A stretch of DNA of 64,000 bases from Agapanthus africanus (GCA_030015575.1 CM057342.1:621021348-621085347); one strand, 5' to 3'; positions 21,162-34,003 are shown, numbered from the stretch's first letter. Notes: generated from the letters alone by a model not told the origin. A program made the numbers and translations.

Positions 21162-22054
21162 AACAGGAGCAGCTAGAAAAATTTTCGTGCAAAGATCTTG
21201 CTAGAGAACTGCGAATCCGCGGCCATTTCCTTGAACTTGCGGCAGAACCGCGGCGATCTTGACACTTCAATGCTTCAAACTTCTCTGGTATATTCTGTAC
21301 TTTCTTGTCTCCTCCCAACTCTTGTCCAATAACCAATTTCTGCAGAATTCTTTGCAAAAATTCGCAGCGCCGCAAAAAGAAAATTTGTTGCGTGTTTGAT
21401 CTTGGTTGTTTGCATATTTTAACACGGAAATTATGGGGCAAAGACCAAATTCCGATTAGGTGGGGATTTCATTACCCTTCCTAAGCCCCAAAAATCACAA
21501 ACTTGTATCTGCATCACCCTCATTAACTAAAAAATATCTAGACATGACTCTAAGGACCGTCGCGCTCACATAGGACAGAAGGAGGTTGTAAGTAATTTAC
21601 TGTTTATCTGCGTTTCTTTTGTAGTGTCTAAGGCAAGTGTGTCTAAGGCAAGTGGTTACTTAATTAGACCCACTACTTACGTAGTGGAGAACCCCCCACT
21701 TACCTGGCACTTACCTGGCCACAGAAGGGATAAAGAGTCAGTAGAGGATCTATCTTGCGACTTGCCTTCTGGAAGTCTAGGAGCGGTCTAGAGACTTGAC
21801 CTAGGTGACCATTAGATTTAGGGTTGCTTGTGCATTGTTTGTGTGATTTTTCAAAATCCGTCTTTTTCAAAAACAAACACCAAATCCACATTTTCTCTAA
21901 TTATCACTTATACTGCCACTTGTGCTAAACCATTTAGGGCATGCTCGGCTAGACACGGGATTCTAATGCCCGTCTTGTCCGCGTTTCTCCTATCGACTCC
22001 GAAGTCAGTAATTCTACATCTACTTTTTCTTCACCCACTACCATACCCACTTCG
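21162..22054 (+). other. 5' leader of element D, right of the B insertion
   Basis: Non-coding. It holds a GC dyad pair (21211-21255) and a 16-bp tandem duplication (GTGTCTAAGGCAAGTG, about 21626-21656). From about 21400 it aligns in order with the leader of E (about 36940-37400) through the blocks GTGGGGATTTC, CCCCAAAAATCAC and TAGGACAGA. Confidence 0.7.
21211..21255 (+). repeat. GC dyad pair in the D leader
   Basis: GCGAATCCGCGGCC (21211-21224) and GCGGCAGAACCGCGGCG (21239-21255), 14 bp apart. It is a looser version of the dyads in B and E. Confidence 0.6.
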
Positions 22055-23688
22055 ATGGACGATTCTCCATCGAACTTCTTTAACACTACTCTGCCACCAT
22101 CTGCAGGTGCGCAGAATCCGCCCCGCATCTCTCTCCGAGAGAGATGTTACCCTATGCGAAGTCATCTTTCTACCCGTCTTTCCATTCCACCAGCCAATGG
22201 GGACAATTTTGAAATCAAACCACAATACATCAATCTTTTACCCAAATTTCACGGTCTCGAGTCTGAAGACGCATATGTTTTTATTACCAAATTTGAAAAC
22301 GTTTGCGCTATGATGGGTACTTCACAGCTTTCTGTGGATGCTATGAGATTACGTCTTCTCACATTCACTTCGTGCGATATAGCCGAGAAGTGACTTTATA
22401 ACACAGCTGCACATTCTATTTCGAACTGGGGAGAATTCGTAACAGCTTTCCTAAAGAAATTCTACCCTAATCATAAAACAGCTCGAGTCCGTAGCGAAAT
22501 AAATCAATTTACCCAGCTTCTAAATGAACCATTCTCGAAGTGTTTTGAACGCTTCAAGGATCTGTTAGTTCAATGTCCTCATCACGGAATCCCTAGATGG
22601 GACATGTGCAGAATCATACATGAGGGCCTTAATCTTGCAACAAAACAGACCCTTGAATCCATGTGTCAAGGCACCTTCATGAATAAAGATGATGGTGAAG
22701 CCTGGAGATTTTTAGAAGATTTCGCTGAAAGAACATTACTGTGGGAGGGTGTAAACCAATCATCGTCAAGGGGTGGCATTCATCAACTTGATTTTTCCAT
22801 AGGAGTTAGAGCTGAAATGGCAGCAATGCAAAAGAAACTCGAAGCTATGGAACATAAATATTTAGCAGACTCCCTAAATCAGATGTCACTCTCCAAAACT
22901 GTCTGCGGATGCTGTTCTGATCCATCACATCTTACGGAAGAATGTCCATTGAATTCTCCGTTTCAAGGTCAAGAGCACACAAATGCTTCTTTTAGCAAAG
23001 ACCTAAAAATGATCCTTATTCTTCCACTTATAATCAGGGTTGGAGGAATCACCCTAATTTTGCTTGGAACCAACAAAAAACTCAAAACACGGTTCCAAAC
23101 CAAAATAAATTTCAAAGGGGTCCTCCACCACAACAGCAACCACTTTAAATAAATCAGCACCCCTACCAATCACAAAACTTTCAAAATCCGGTCAACACAC
23201 CTGCACCGTATAATCCTTTGCAGTTGACCGGTACTGATAATTCCTCTTCACTTGAACGGACTTTTGAAATGTTTATGAAACAGTCCATTCAAATATCGGC
23301 TGAATTTAAGTCTTCCCTCGATATGATCCAGAAAAACTCTGACTCCCAAAGTGAGAGTATTAAATCGATGGAAGCACAAATTGCTCGATTAAATGCCGAG
23401 ATGAGTGCTAGAGAGAAATGGAAACTTCCGTCTCAACCCCTACCGAATCCTGGGCATTCACAACATTACAATATGAATGCTATTACAATGTTGAGATCCG
23501 GAAGAGTGCCGAATAATCAAGTCGGTGAAGAGATTGATAATTATGATGAATTAATCAATAACACCCCGGCTTTCACTACAACTTTTCCTTCCACTTCCAT
23601 ATCCACTTCTACTTCTGACCCTTGTTCGTCTACCCCACCACCTTCTTGCGAGCCTATTCTTCATTTTTCTCAAGGCTCGAACCCTTAG
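22055..23688 (+). pseudogene. gag: Broken Ty3/gypsy gag of element D
   Basis: The Retrotrans_gag core runs from about 22195 to 22760, with the motifs LLPKFHGLESEDAYVFITKF and WGEFVTAFLKKFYP. A CCHC knuckle CGCCSDPSHLTEEC lies near 22905-22950. A coiled-coil-like segment (SLERTFEMFMKQ, then SMEAQIARLN) lies near 23250-23400. Lesions are a TGA at 22391-22393, a frameshift near 23000, a stop just before 23150, and a TAG at 23686-23688. That TAG is the only thing separating this frame from pol, so it could be either a gag end or a nonsense codon. Confidence 0.88.
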
Positions 23689-25413
23689 CATACCTCTTCT
23701 AGTCCACCAAAGACGATCCGCACTTCTATTTTGGGATCAGTTCCGCACACAGCACCTTCTCCAATGATGGACCCAGCTCTTATTACTAAAGCTCCTTATC
23801 CGAATCGGTTAAGGGGAAACAAATCGAGTCCACATAAGAAGAAGATTATGGAAATGTTTAAACAGGTTAACATCAACATCCCTCTCTTAGATGCTATTCA
23901 AAAAGTCCCCGCTTATGTGAAAATTCTCAAAGACTTGTGCACTAGAAAGAGGAAGACTCAAGTGCCCAAAAAGGTCTTCATGACTAATAATGTTAGCACT
24001 GCTTTTACCCCACAGTTACCAAAGAAACGTAAGGATCCAGGATGTCCTACTATATCAATTTCTATTAGGGGTAAAAACATTAACCGTGCTTTACTTGATC
24101 CGGACACAAGTGTTAACCTGCTTCCAAACTCTGTCTACGAGCAGTTAGGGATTGGAGAGTTGAAACCAGCTTATTGCACCCTCCAAATGGCAGACCGTTC
24201 AATCACCAAACCTATGGGTGAACTGGAGGATGTGTTGATAAAAGTCGGGGAATTTATATTCCCTGTGGACTTTATTGTTCTCGATACACAACCTGTAGCA
24301 AAACCACGGAACCAAATTCCGGTGATTCTGGGTCGACCATTCCTTGCCACTTCCAATGCTGTCATTAATTGTCGAAACGGTTCTATGAACCTACCTTTTG
24401 GAAAAATGACAATTGAACTGAACATCTATAAAATTGGAAGTCAGCTGTTTGAACCCTCTGCTCACATACTTGATGTCTGTTCTATCCACGAGATTGCTCC
24501 CGAAAGTTGCGAAGTTGATGAACTTTGTTTTGAAAATCTCGACGACACTAGCACATTAATGTTTGATCTTGCACATCTTAGTGAGGACACTCTTTCCACT
24601 CTTGAGCCTGAACTTTGTGACTCTTCACTTTCCGAGTCTGTATCTTTTGCAGGCTACGAGCTTCTTTGTGAATCTGAATATCAATCGATTACCCCACCTT
24701 CTATAATTTCTTCGCCAGCGTTAGATCTTAAACTTTTACCTTCTCATCTTAAATATGCATATTTAGGTGAGAATGAGTCTTTACCCGTGATCATATCCGC
24801 TTCTCTTGCCTCAGAGCAAGAGAATTCGCTTTTGACGGTATTGAGATCTAATAAGCAGGTTTTTGGTTGGACTATGGCTGACATCAAAGGGATTAGTCCC
24901 TTAATTGTTGAACATCATATACATCTGATGGATGAAGCCAAACCAAATCGAGAACCACAGAGACGGTTAAACCCCATAATGAAGGATGCGGTGATGAAAG
25001 AAATCGTCAAATGCCTTGACAGTGGTCTCATTTACCCAATCTCTGATAGCCAATGGGTAAGTCCAATTCATGTAGTCCCTAAGAAATCTGGCATCATGGT
25101 CATAGCAAATGAGGCAAATGAGTTAACCCAGACACGCACTCAAACTGGGTGGCGTATATATATTGATTATAGAAAACTCAATGCCGCAATGAGGAAAGAC
25201 CACTTTCCTCTACCTTTTATTGACCAGATGCTAGAACGCTTAGCTGGACGTGAATATTACTGCTTCATGGACGAATACTCTGGTTATAACCAGGTCCCTA
25301 TTGCCGAAAAGGATCAAGACAAACCACATTTACTTGTCCTTTTGGTACATTTGCTTATAAACGCATGCCCTTTGGGTTATGTAATGCTCCCGCAACATTT
25401 CAACGGTGTATGA
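23689..25413 (+). pseudogene. pol: Gypsy pol of D, part 1: protease and N-terminal RT
   Basis: It opens in frame with the gag end after the TAG; the first TTG-initiated ORF starts at 23731. The protease-like region has LLDPDTSVNLLP, in which the residues after the catalytic Asp differ from the Asp-x-Gly-Ala pattern of this family, so it is probably inactive; ILGRPFLAT follows. An acidic linker precedes RT (ELCFENLDDTSTLMFDLAH, then LSTLEPELCD). RT starts with QRRLNPIMKDAV and reaches YIDYRKLNAA and DEYSGYNQVPI. A frameshift near 25330 ends the frame and RT continues in the frame at 25365. Confidence 0.88.
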
Positions 25414-26570
25414 TGGGGATATTCTCAGACATGGTCGAGAATTTTCTGGAGATTTTCATGGACGATTTCTCGATATTCGGAGATTCTTTTGATGACTGCC
25501 TATCTCATCTTGACGTGGTTCTTACTCGTTGTAAGGAGAAGAACTTAACCTTGAATTGGGAAAAATGTCATTTCATGGTCCAAGAGGGAATTGTGCTTGG
25601 ACATGTTATTTCACGAAAAGGCATTGAGGTTGACAAAGATAAAATAGATGTCATTCATAACCTTCCTCATACCAAATGCGTCAAAGATATGCGATCTTTT
25701 CTTGGCCATGCAGGCTTTTACCGGAGATTTATTAAGGATTTTAGCAAAATTGCTAGACTCTTAACTCTTCTCTTGGCCAAGGACACAACTTTTCACTTTG
25801 ACTCGGATTGTGAGGCTGCATTTGATTCACTTAAACACTCTCTCACTACAGCCTCCGTTCTTTCATCTCCTGATTGGAACCACCCGTTTGAGCTTATGTG
25901 TGATGTATCAGATTTTGCAGTTGGTGCAGTCTTAGGGCAGCACATTGAAAAGATGCCACACGTGATCTATTATGCAAGTAAGATCCTGAATGATGCTTAA
26001 ATTAATTATACAACTACCGAGAAAGAACTCTTGGCAGTTGTATTCGCATTAGAAAAATTCATGCTTTACTTGATTGGCTCACCTATTGTTGTGTACACTG
26101 ACCACTCCGCCTTGAAACATCTTTTGGTGAAGAAGGATGCTAAAGGTAGGTTAATACGTTGGATCCTTCTATTATAAGAATTAGATCTTGTTATTAAAGA
26201 TAAAAAAGGATGTGAAAACGTAGTAGCCGACCATCTGTCACGCATCTCTTCTTCACCTGTGACCCTGCCAATCAATGATTCTTTTCCGGACGAACAACTC
26301 TTGAAAGTATCTACTAAACCTTGGTTCGGGGATACTGTGAATTATCTTGCTACAGGACTTACTCCCCGCGAATGGTCGAAACAGGACAAACATTGATTTC
26401 TATCCCAAGTAAAACACTTTTACTGGGATGAACCTTATCTGTTTAAGTATTGTCCGGACCAGATTATTCGCAGATGTGTCCCTAATGATGAATTCAAGAG
26501 TGTTCTATCCTTTTGTCATGATCAGGCATGTGGGGGTCATTTCGGTCCTCGAAAGACGGAGGAAAAGGTT
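25365..26570 (+). pseudogene. pol: Gypsy pol of D, part 2: RT core and RNase H
   Basis: MPFGLCNAPATFQRCM is followed by FMDDFSIFGDSF, the catalytic Asp pair, then GHVISRKGIEVD and FLGHAGFYRRFIKDF. RNase H has CDVSDFAVGAVLGQ, then [15 protein letters not shown] and [11 protein letters not shown], ending in ENVVADHLSRI. In-frame stops are at 25998-26000, in the WILL-ELDL region near 26177, and near 26396. The frame is otherwise kept into the integrase. Confidence 0.88.
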
Positions 26571-27663
26571 TTGCAATACGGTTTTTATTGGCCGACTTTA
26601 TTCAAAGATGCATTTGATCACTGCAAAACCTGTGCACGGTGTCAACTTACGGGTAGGATTTCCCGGAGAAATGAGATGCCACTTCAACCCATCTTAGTGG
26701 TTGAAATTTTCGACGTTTGGGGTATTGATTTTATGGGTCCTTTTCCCAACACCTTTGGGAATTTGTACATAATGCTTGCGGTTGATTACGTCTCGAAATG
26801 GATGGAAGCTATTCCTTATCGCACTAATGACAAAAAGGTTGTCATTAAGTTCTTAAAAGAAAACATCTTTTCGCGATTTGGACACCCACGTGCTATCATT
26901 ATCCATCATTAGCGATAACGGGACACATTTCTGTAATCGGTCTTTCGAAACTTTGATGCGGAAATATGCAATCAACTACAAACTTTCTACACCCTATCAT
27001 CCACAAACGAGCGGGAAAGCTGAGGTTTCAAACAGACAAATTAAACAAATTTTGGAGAAAACGGTTTCTAAAAATCGAAAAAATTGTTCAACCACATTAA
27101 CGGATGCTCTTTGGGCATTCCGAACTGCATATAAAACCGATCTAGGTATGTCTCCTTACAGGCTAGTGTTTGGAAAGGCTTGTCACCTTCCGGTCGAGAT
27201 TGAGCATAAAGCAATGTGGATTAACTTTGACTTAAATCAAGCCTGCAACTTTCGGAAGCTGCAATTAAACGAGCTAAGCGAACTACGCGATGAAGCTTAC
27301 GATAATGCTGTGATTGTAAAGAATCGGACTAAGGTATTTCACGATAAAAATATTTTGAGAAAAACATTTACACCTGGTCAACAAGTCCTTCTTTATGATT
27401 CACGTCTCCATCTTCATTCGGGTAAGCTACGATCTCGGTGGAAAGGACCTTTTGTTGTGCGGTATATATACCCGCAAGGGGAAGTTGAGGTTGAAAATGT
27501 TGAAAACGGTACAATTTTCAAAGTAAATGGACATAGATTAAAATCGTATTTTCCACTGACTCCACGGAGGAGCTCCTATTTTTACAGGAGCCACTTTATC
27601 TTGACTAAAATTCCTCCGTCTGACCTCCATGTCTTGAAAACAAACATACTGTATCATCTTTAG
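26571..27663 (+). pseudogene. pol: Gypsy pol of D, part 3: integrase
   Basis: The zinc-binding region is [10 protein letters not shown]...CKTCARC (from about 26518). Core residues are in [20 protein letters not shown] and [12 protein letters not shown]. The C-terminal part has [22 protein letters not shown] and [11 protein letters not shown], with no chromodomain, as expected for Athila and its relatives. A frameshift near 26905, at a local ATCCATCATT-like duplication, splits the core between the first and second acidic residues. The last ORF (26878-27663) then runs to a natural end. Confidence 0.88.
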
Positions 27664-28988
27664 AATGGAGGTGAGTGAAAAAAAAGAATAAGTTTGGGGG
27701 AGATTTTCATGTTCATATATTATTGCCCCCGTTAATAAATTTCTTCCCAAGTCTACAGGTTATCTGAGATTTTACAGATGGCAACAGTAAGGACACTGTT
27801 GTAAACAGGTTTGGGGGAGGTTTATGCTTATTTATGCATCACTTTGCATAAGCACAAAACATATAAAAAAATATTTAATATTTAATTTTATAATAAAAGA
27901 TTAGATAGTGAAAAATTACATCCGAAAGATTAAAAAATTAAGAAAACCAAGAAAATTAGAAGTTTTCTTAGACGAAACTAGTCATAAGTAGTTATGAGCC
28001 GTTGTCCCAAGGGTTAGTAAGATGAAAGAAGTCACTAATCTGCGGATAAAAATAAGTCTGAAAAATAGTTCTTATTCTGGAAGCCAAACATTTGAATGTT
28101 GATACCTATTATACGCACTTACACACGTCTTGAAACTCGGGATAGTAGAGGATACCTTGAAATGCTCTTGTCTAAAAGCCAAAGTACAAAAATAAAGAAA
28201 TGAAGAATAAAAGATAAAATGGTGAAGAAAAATGAACACTGGTTTTGTTATTACCAAGGCAGCAGTAAAAAATTATAGCGAGGGTGCTTCATCACCTAGT
28301 GCCTTAGACCAATTGGTTTGGGAGTCACTGCTAAACCTTAGGTGTTGCGAGATGAGAGAAATACTAATACACCTAATCGGCAAGCACATGAGTAATCGGT
28401 CGGTTAGTACATCAAGAAGTATTAACGGTCGCATGAAAAATGTGTGATCAATCCCATCTAAATATTCATCAATTAGAAAGTACTGAGATAGATGGACAAG
28501 AGTATGATAGCTTGAATTGAATACTCCGAGTGTAGGGATGTTCTTTACACACACGTAGGCGTATATGATCGATGTTTGGAAGAAAGGTGGGAATGAAGAA
28601 TAAAGGCGATATTTTATTGAAGGATGATGTGATTTCTAACATCTTTTCATGACTATTAAGATATGGCTCATGACAACTGAAAAGCTAGTGTAGTTGGAAA
28701 CTCTAATTTTTAAAGTCTTTCTTTTACAATTCTTATCTTTATATGTAACTTTCACAGTCTTCCTTTTATTATGGGATTTTGTGGGTGCAATCCGCTGAAA
28801 ACCCTCAGGAGACAACACTCCTCCTACTAGGGACACCTAGAGGTTTAAAAGCTTGTTGCACGTGCTCAGTGCAATCGTGTTTTGCCTACGAAAGTGTGCT
28901 AGTTAGTATTTCTTTTTCTTTATTTTCTCCTTCTCTTAAAAATAAAAGATGTTTGCTCGAGACAACCAAAATTAAGTTTGGGGGAATT
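27664..28988 (+). other. 3' non-coding module of element D with internal PPT-like tracts
   Basis: No env-like ORF is seen. PPT-like tracts occur at 27690-27702 and 27807-27820 before the real PPT at 28974-28988. The second is preceded by a 7-bp hairpin (27782-27788 with 27795-27801). From 28056 to the PPT it aligns with E (40195-41170), including the blocks GATAGTAGAG(G/A)ATACCTTGAA, TTGGTTTGGGAGTCACT and GGAGACAACACTCCTCCTAC. Confidence 0.75.
28974..28988 (+). other. Polypurine tract of element D
   Basis: AAGTTTGGGGGAATT directly before the 3' LTR. This form is typical of Athila-like elements. Confidence 0.85.
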
Positions 28989-30713
28989 TGATCAGTCGAA
29001 AATATTGCATTCTCAACACGTCAATTTCCCTACTTTTATTACTTTTATAAAGGTGTTTATTATAAATATAACACAGATTACGAATTCATCTGGAAAATAC
29101 CAAATACCCTGTGTTATGGTTATAATCGACATCCTAGAGGGAAATTGAGTGTTTATTACTGCACGCATGATTTTTGTATATCTAAAACACTTTTATCGAG
29201 ATTGTGTGCAGAAATTCTTCAAGTCAAAGAACCGGAATCACAAAAGTGCCGATAAAACACACCAAGTCAAAGACTTGAAACCTGGCAGCAACCAAGAAAC
29301 AATAATAAGATTCCAGGTATTAGAGAAGAACCCTAAAGCCAACATCAAGAGACACAGAGAAAACCAGCCATCAAACTCATCAAAAGGCCGCAGATCCACG
29401 GCCGAGTCAGGCCGATCCGCCGCGGATCCACGGCCGATTCGACTCGTCGGCGAACTGAAACTTTTGCAGAGGCTCTCTTTTAACGGCCAAACTTCTTCAA
29501 GACGCTTCAAAGTCCCTAGAAATCTCCAGAACTTCTCTCCAACAGCCAAGCTTCTAGTGTAAGCTTGGTACCTACCTAGCTTCCTATGCAAGCCTCATAA
29601 CAACCTAGCTTCTAGGAGAAGATAAGGGGAGAACTATAAAAGGATACCTAGGGCTTCGTTGAAAAGGTTGTTGAGTTGTTGAACATTGAACCAAACCCAC
29701 AAGTTGAGTGACACAATTTGTAACTCAAAACCCTAGCCCAAATCCAATTCCAAAGCCAAGTCAAGATCCACCGAGAAGCGAATCAAGCAAGCCATCAACA
29801 ATCCTTTGTAGTGACGCTGGTCTTCATCATGAGTAAGTAATCGCTACCATTCCACGACTCAAGAAGATCGATGAGAAGCTAATTTCGACGGATCTAGTTA
29901 CCTCCTCAAATCTTATAACCTCGAATTGAGTGAATGTGTACCTAATCATCGATTAATAAAGGTGAAAATTATAAATCTTGTTTTCTTTACATTCTTGCAT
30001 TGTGAAAATTTATCGATTCTTGAATCTTTCATTTTTCATGATGTGTGAGTGAAATCTCCGCTTGTAGAAGAATCGAGAGAATAGGTAAATGATGATGATG
30101 AAATTCTTTAACGATTCTTAAGTCTTATGAGGTTTGTTAACTCTAGGAAATTGAATCATCGAAGACCTAATTTTGAGAGAGATCGCTTTCTTGAATTTTT
30201 CGCTCCAAATTAGAGATCAACGATCGGTGATTTTCTTGACTAGAGGCTGGAATTTGAATGAAAATCAATGAAAAGACAAGGGATGGTGAAGGAGAAACCC
30301 TAATTTCTTCAATAGATCCCTAATATTCATTGATCGCCATCGATCTAGCAACAAATCCTCAATAGATAAGATTTCGAAATCTTTAGTATTCATAATCACT
30401 ACTTATTTGATCGATTCCTACAAGCTACTTTACAAATCTTGATAATTCAATTGGTTTGGACATTTTCTTGATCTTTATCAATTCTTGATCCTAGGTCTAT
30501 TTCTTTATGATTCTTGAACTAAATCTCACAAATATTGAATCATTTTCTTTTCAACTCAACTAAAACGATTTCGAACAAATTCACACGATCTCTGTGGACG
30601 ATCCGCTCTCTCTAACGAACTTACAATAGACACCGTTAATTGATTGCGGTTTACAAATTTCTTTGGTTGTGATCTTTTACACTTTTCAAAACACAACATG
30701 AAATGATCAATCA
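28989..30713 (+). repeat. 3' LTR of element D (1725 bp)
   Basis: It matches 8630-10368 with about 3% substitutions and small deletions near its end. It contains the GC dyad (about 29386-29434), more decayed than in the 5' copy, and a TATA box at 29635-29642. Confidence 0.9.
29635..29642 (+). promoter_or_regulatory. Candidate TATA box, 3' LTR of D
   Basis: TATAAAAG, the counterpart of 9276-9283. Confidence 0.55.
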
Positions 30714-30718
30714 TTACT

Positions 30719-31044
30719 CCTGGGAGTGTTTTACAAATTACAAATAGTTGATCAAGTAGGTGTCTAGAAAGGTGTTAACGAGGTTACGCCCTTGGGAAAA
30801 CAAGCTTTATTTTAATTAGGTCCGTGCGAAAGCACGCGGAACCTCCCTCAAAGTACTGAAATAGGCCTGGCAAAAAGATTGGCGAACTTGTAGAGTGTAA
30901 TTAATCCTGGTTAGTCTTACCTTTTAGAGATTGAAGAAAGATTTGATAAAAACGGTGGGAGCCATCCTGATTAGATAAAATAATAACCAATCTGATCTTG
31001 CAAGAGCGCACGCAGAGTGTTTTCTTCTCTCTCTCGTGGTAGCG
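30719..31044 (+). other. End of the C leader, right of element D
   Basis: It aligns with B 15325-15650, including the block GATCAAGTAGGTGTCTAGAAA, which confirms that D split one continuous leader. The pyrimidine tract before pol is present, but the AG seen in B is altered. Confidence 0.75.
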
Positions 31045-34003
31045 ACCATGTCACGCCTTAATCAAGATAATAATATGTATGCATTGACCGAACCTGCTTA
31101 TTATACTGAGCTGGGGAACGTTGGTTCCACTCTATCTTATAATTGTTATAAGTCCGAGCAGGAAATAAGGGAATACCACAATTCCCATGCCACCCAACCG
31201 AGGAATAGGCATGTTGATGCATATTCTTCGGGTGTGTTCGTTACCAAGAACTGTTTCTCAGTTTCCTCTACATCCTAGGTATGAGATAACGGATAAGGAT
31301 CCCACATATGTAATTTGTTACATGGGCTACAGAAAAGTAGAGAACTGGGAATGAGTGATATGTCTCTAAGTGTAGAGAATGATGCAAGTGTTGCAGCCAA
31401 ATCAGTTGGCAAATATTGTCTTGTATTACCAAATGGTAAATACATTGATTCTGAACAAAGGTTATTAAATATTGAACCTGATATACAAAATTGCATCAGA
31501 TTCTTTATTAAGTTAAAGAATGATATAATTCTGTATTGGAGGATAATGTTGTGAAGATTTTCCTGAATCAAGAGTTGATTGGATCAGGAACATTATATAA
31601 TAGCATATACGTTCTAAATCAAACCACAGTTCAAAGTATCTAGAACACACATAAGAGGAGTAGTTCAGAAATGAACGAATCATTATTGTGGCATTGTAGA
31701 CTAGGTCATACCAATGCGACACGACCAGCTAAGTTACATAAGGATGAATATGAGAATCTGTTCGAATTTTCATCTTATGATACTTGCTAGTCTTGTCTCA
31801 AAGGTAAAATGACCTATACTCCGTTTATGCGAAACAGAGAAAGAGTTACTGAACTCTTGGGACGGATACATGATGATGTATATGGTCCTATGTCTACAAA
31901 TGCCAAGGTTGGTTCTTCGTACTTCATTATATTCACATATCTTCTCTCAGGATTCGGACATATGTTCCTGTTGAAACATAAGTCTGAAACTTTTGAGAAA
32001 TTCATGGATTATAAGCTTGAAATTAAGAACCAGACGGGTAGAAGTATTAAGTCCTTCGATGTGATCGAGAAGGATAATACTTGTGCATTGAGTTCCTGGA
32101 GTTTCTAAAAAGAGAATGGGATTCTCTCTCAGCTTACTCCTTCGTATACACCACAAAACAATGGTCTATCGGGGCGGAGGTATCGCACCCTATGAGATAT
32201 GGCGCGCTCTATGATGAGTACTGCTGAGTTACCTGATTCCTTTTGGTGTTTTGCACTTGAGAAACTGCATACCTATTGAATGTGGTTCCATCCAAATCAG
32301 TGCCTACCACTCCATATGAGATATGGTACGGGAAGAGACCATGTCTTAAACGAGTTAAGATATAGGGCTGTCCGGCCTATGTTGAAAAGAAAAATCCGGA
32401 CAAGCTCGATGCATGGTCAGTTCTGTATAAGTTTGTTGGATATCCCGAACATTCTCAAGGGAATATCTTCTACCACACTGAGGAGCAAAAGGTGTTTTAT
32501 TTCTCAGCATGCCACCTTTTTAGAAAAGGAATTTTTTATGAAGAAATTAGTGGTCATAAGGTAGAACTTAAAGGAGTTCCAGCTAGAAAAACCAACAGCA
32601 GATGATTTGGTGAAACCAAAGGATTCAATAGTCTCCAACGAACCTCAACATCTCCGCGAATCTGGTAAGGTTCCTCATCCACTTGAGAGATACTACGATC
32701 TTCTCGGTGACAGTGGGAGTGAGGATTTCATCATGGTAGATGATGACCCAACTAGGTTCATACAGGCCATCATAGGTGGGGACTTTGTGAAATGGCTGTA
32801 TGCTATGCGATCAAAGATGGAATCTATGTACACTAACAATGTATGACTTTGAATGTTGCACCTGAAGGGGTAAAACCCATTGAGAGCAAATAGATCTTGA
32901 GAAGATTCTTGGTGTAAATAGAAAAGTTGAGACTTTCAAAGCTATGCTTAAGTCCATCAGGATTAAAGCAAGTATCGCGGAGTTCGAACATCTGTTTTGA
33001 TGTGGCAGTCAAAGAGTTTGACTTCATCAAAATGGTAGATGAACCTTGTAAAAGGTTGTAGAGAGTGAGGTTGTCTTACACGTATTGTACGTAGATGGAA
33101 TACTCTTGATAGGAAATGGTTTCCTATGCTACACTCGGTCAAGCTCCTCTTATCACTAGGATTCTCAATGAAAGATCTGGATGATACCTACTACATCTTA
33201 GGATTATGATCTATGGTGATAGATCTAAGTGGATGTTGGGAGTGTCCCGAATCCAGGTACATTAACACCATACTAAAGGGGTTTAGTATAGAAGATTCTA
33301 AGCGTGGTGGTTCATCCACTTACTCAAGAATCACTCTCTTCAAAAAGATGTCTTCCAAGACTGATTTTGAGAGAGCCCGCGTGCAAGGGATACCCTATGC
33401 TTCGGCAGTAGGCTCTATCATGTATGCGATGTTATATACCAGACCAGATATAGATAACTCACTAGATGTAGTGATCAGGAATCAATCGGATCTTGGGAGA
33501 ATCACTGGACAGCTGTGGAGGACATTCTTAAGTACTTGAGAAGCACTAAATGAATGTTCTTGGTTCGAGCTTCCAGAGTGATAAGGTCGACTGAAAGTCA
33601 GTCACAGGTATTGTCTTTACCCTCAGTGGAGGGATGGTATGTTGGAAGAGTTCCAAACTAGATACCGTGACATACTAGACGATAAAGGCTAGATACTAGC
33701 AAAGTAGATATCTGGATAATTAATGTTCATGAGATAAACATGGTTCCTACCATTGAGCGTCCAATAACTGTTATTGTGACAACAATGGAGTTGTGGCTTT
33801 GTCCTAGGAACACCGGTCCCATCAGCGATCCAGACATATTCTGAGGACAGTACCACCTGATCAGGGAGATGGTTGATCTCCAAGGGATCGAGGTAAGGAG
33901 AGTTGACGCGAAGGATAACACGGAGGATCCACACACAAAGACATTTACCTAGAGAGACTTCTATAGGACGCTGAGTATGGGATACTAAAACAAATGGTCT
34001 TAG
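31045..34003 (+). pseudogene. pol: Decayed copia pol of element C
   Basis: It is collinear with B pol. The N-terminal segment is recognisable (VATMSRLNQDNNMYALTEPA at 31036 onward). The protease site keeps GSHIC but has stop codons on both sides of the expected Asp-Thr-Gly. GAG-pre-integrase WHCRLGHTNATR lies near 31690, and an integrase fragment with DDVYGPMSTNA near 31875. RT is cut by a deletion with its junction at about 32944/32945 (relative to B, 17555-17791 are missing). RNase H remnants reach 33960. There are many stops and frameshifts, so it is not functional. Confidence 0.88.

Larger units (their letters stand above)
8630..30713 (+). mobile_element. Element D: Athila-like Ty3/gypsy retrotransposon, carrying copia B
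   Basis: LTRs are 8630-10368 (1739 bp) and 28989-30713 (1725 bp), both TGATCAG...CAATCA, flanked by the duplication TTACT (8625-8629, 30714-30718) inside the leader of C. The PBS is TGGCGCCGTTGCCGGGGA and the PPT is AAGTTTGGGGGAATT. The order is gag, protease, RT, RNase H, integrase, with no chromodomain, then a 1.3 kb 3' non-coding module and no env-like ORF. The reading frames carry several stops and frameshifts. About 3% of positions differ in the first 310 bp of the two LTRs. Confidence 0.9.

Noticed and set aside
27664-28988. Possible env-like ORF after pol in D
   Set aside because: Only short frames occur, with no signal peptide or membrane segment. The conserved part aligns with E without a shared frame.
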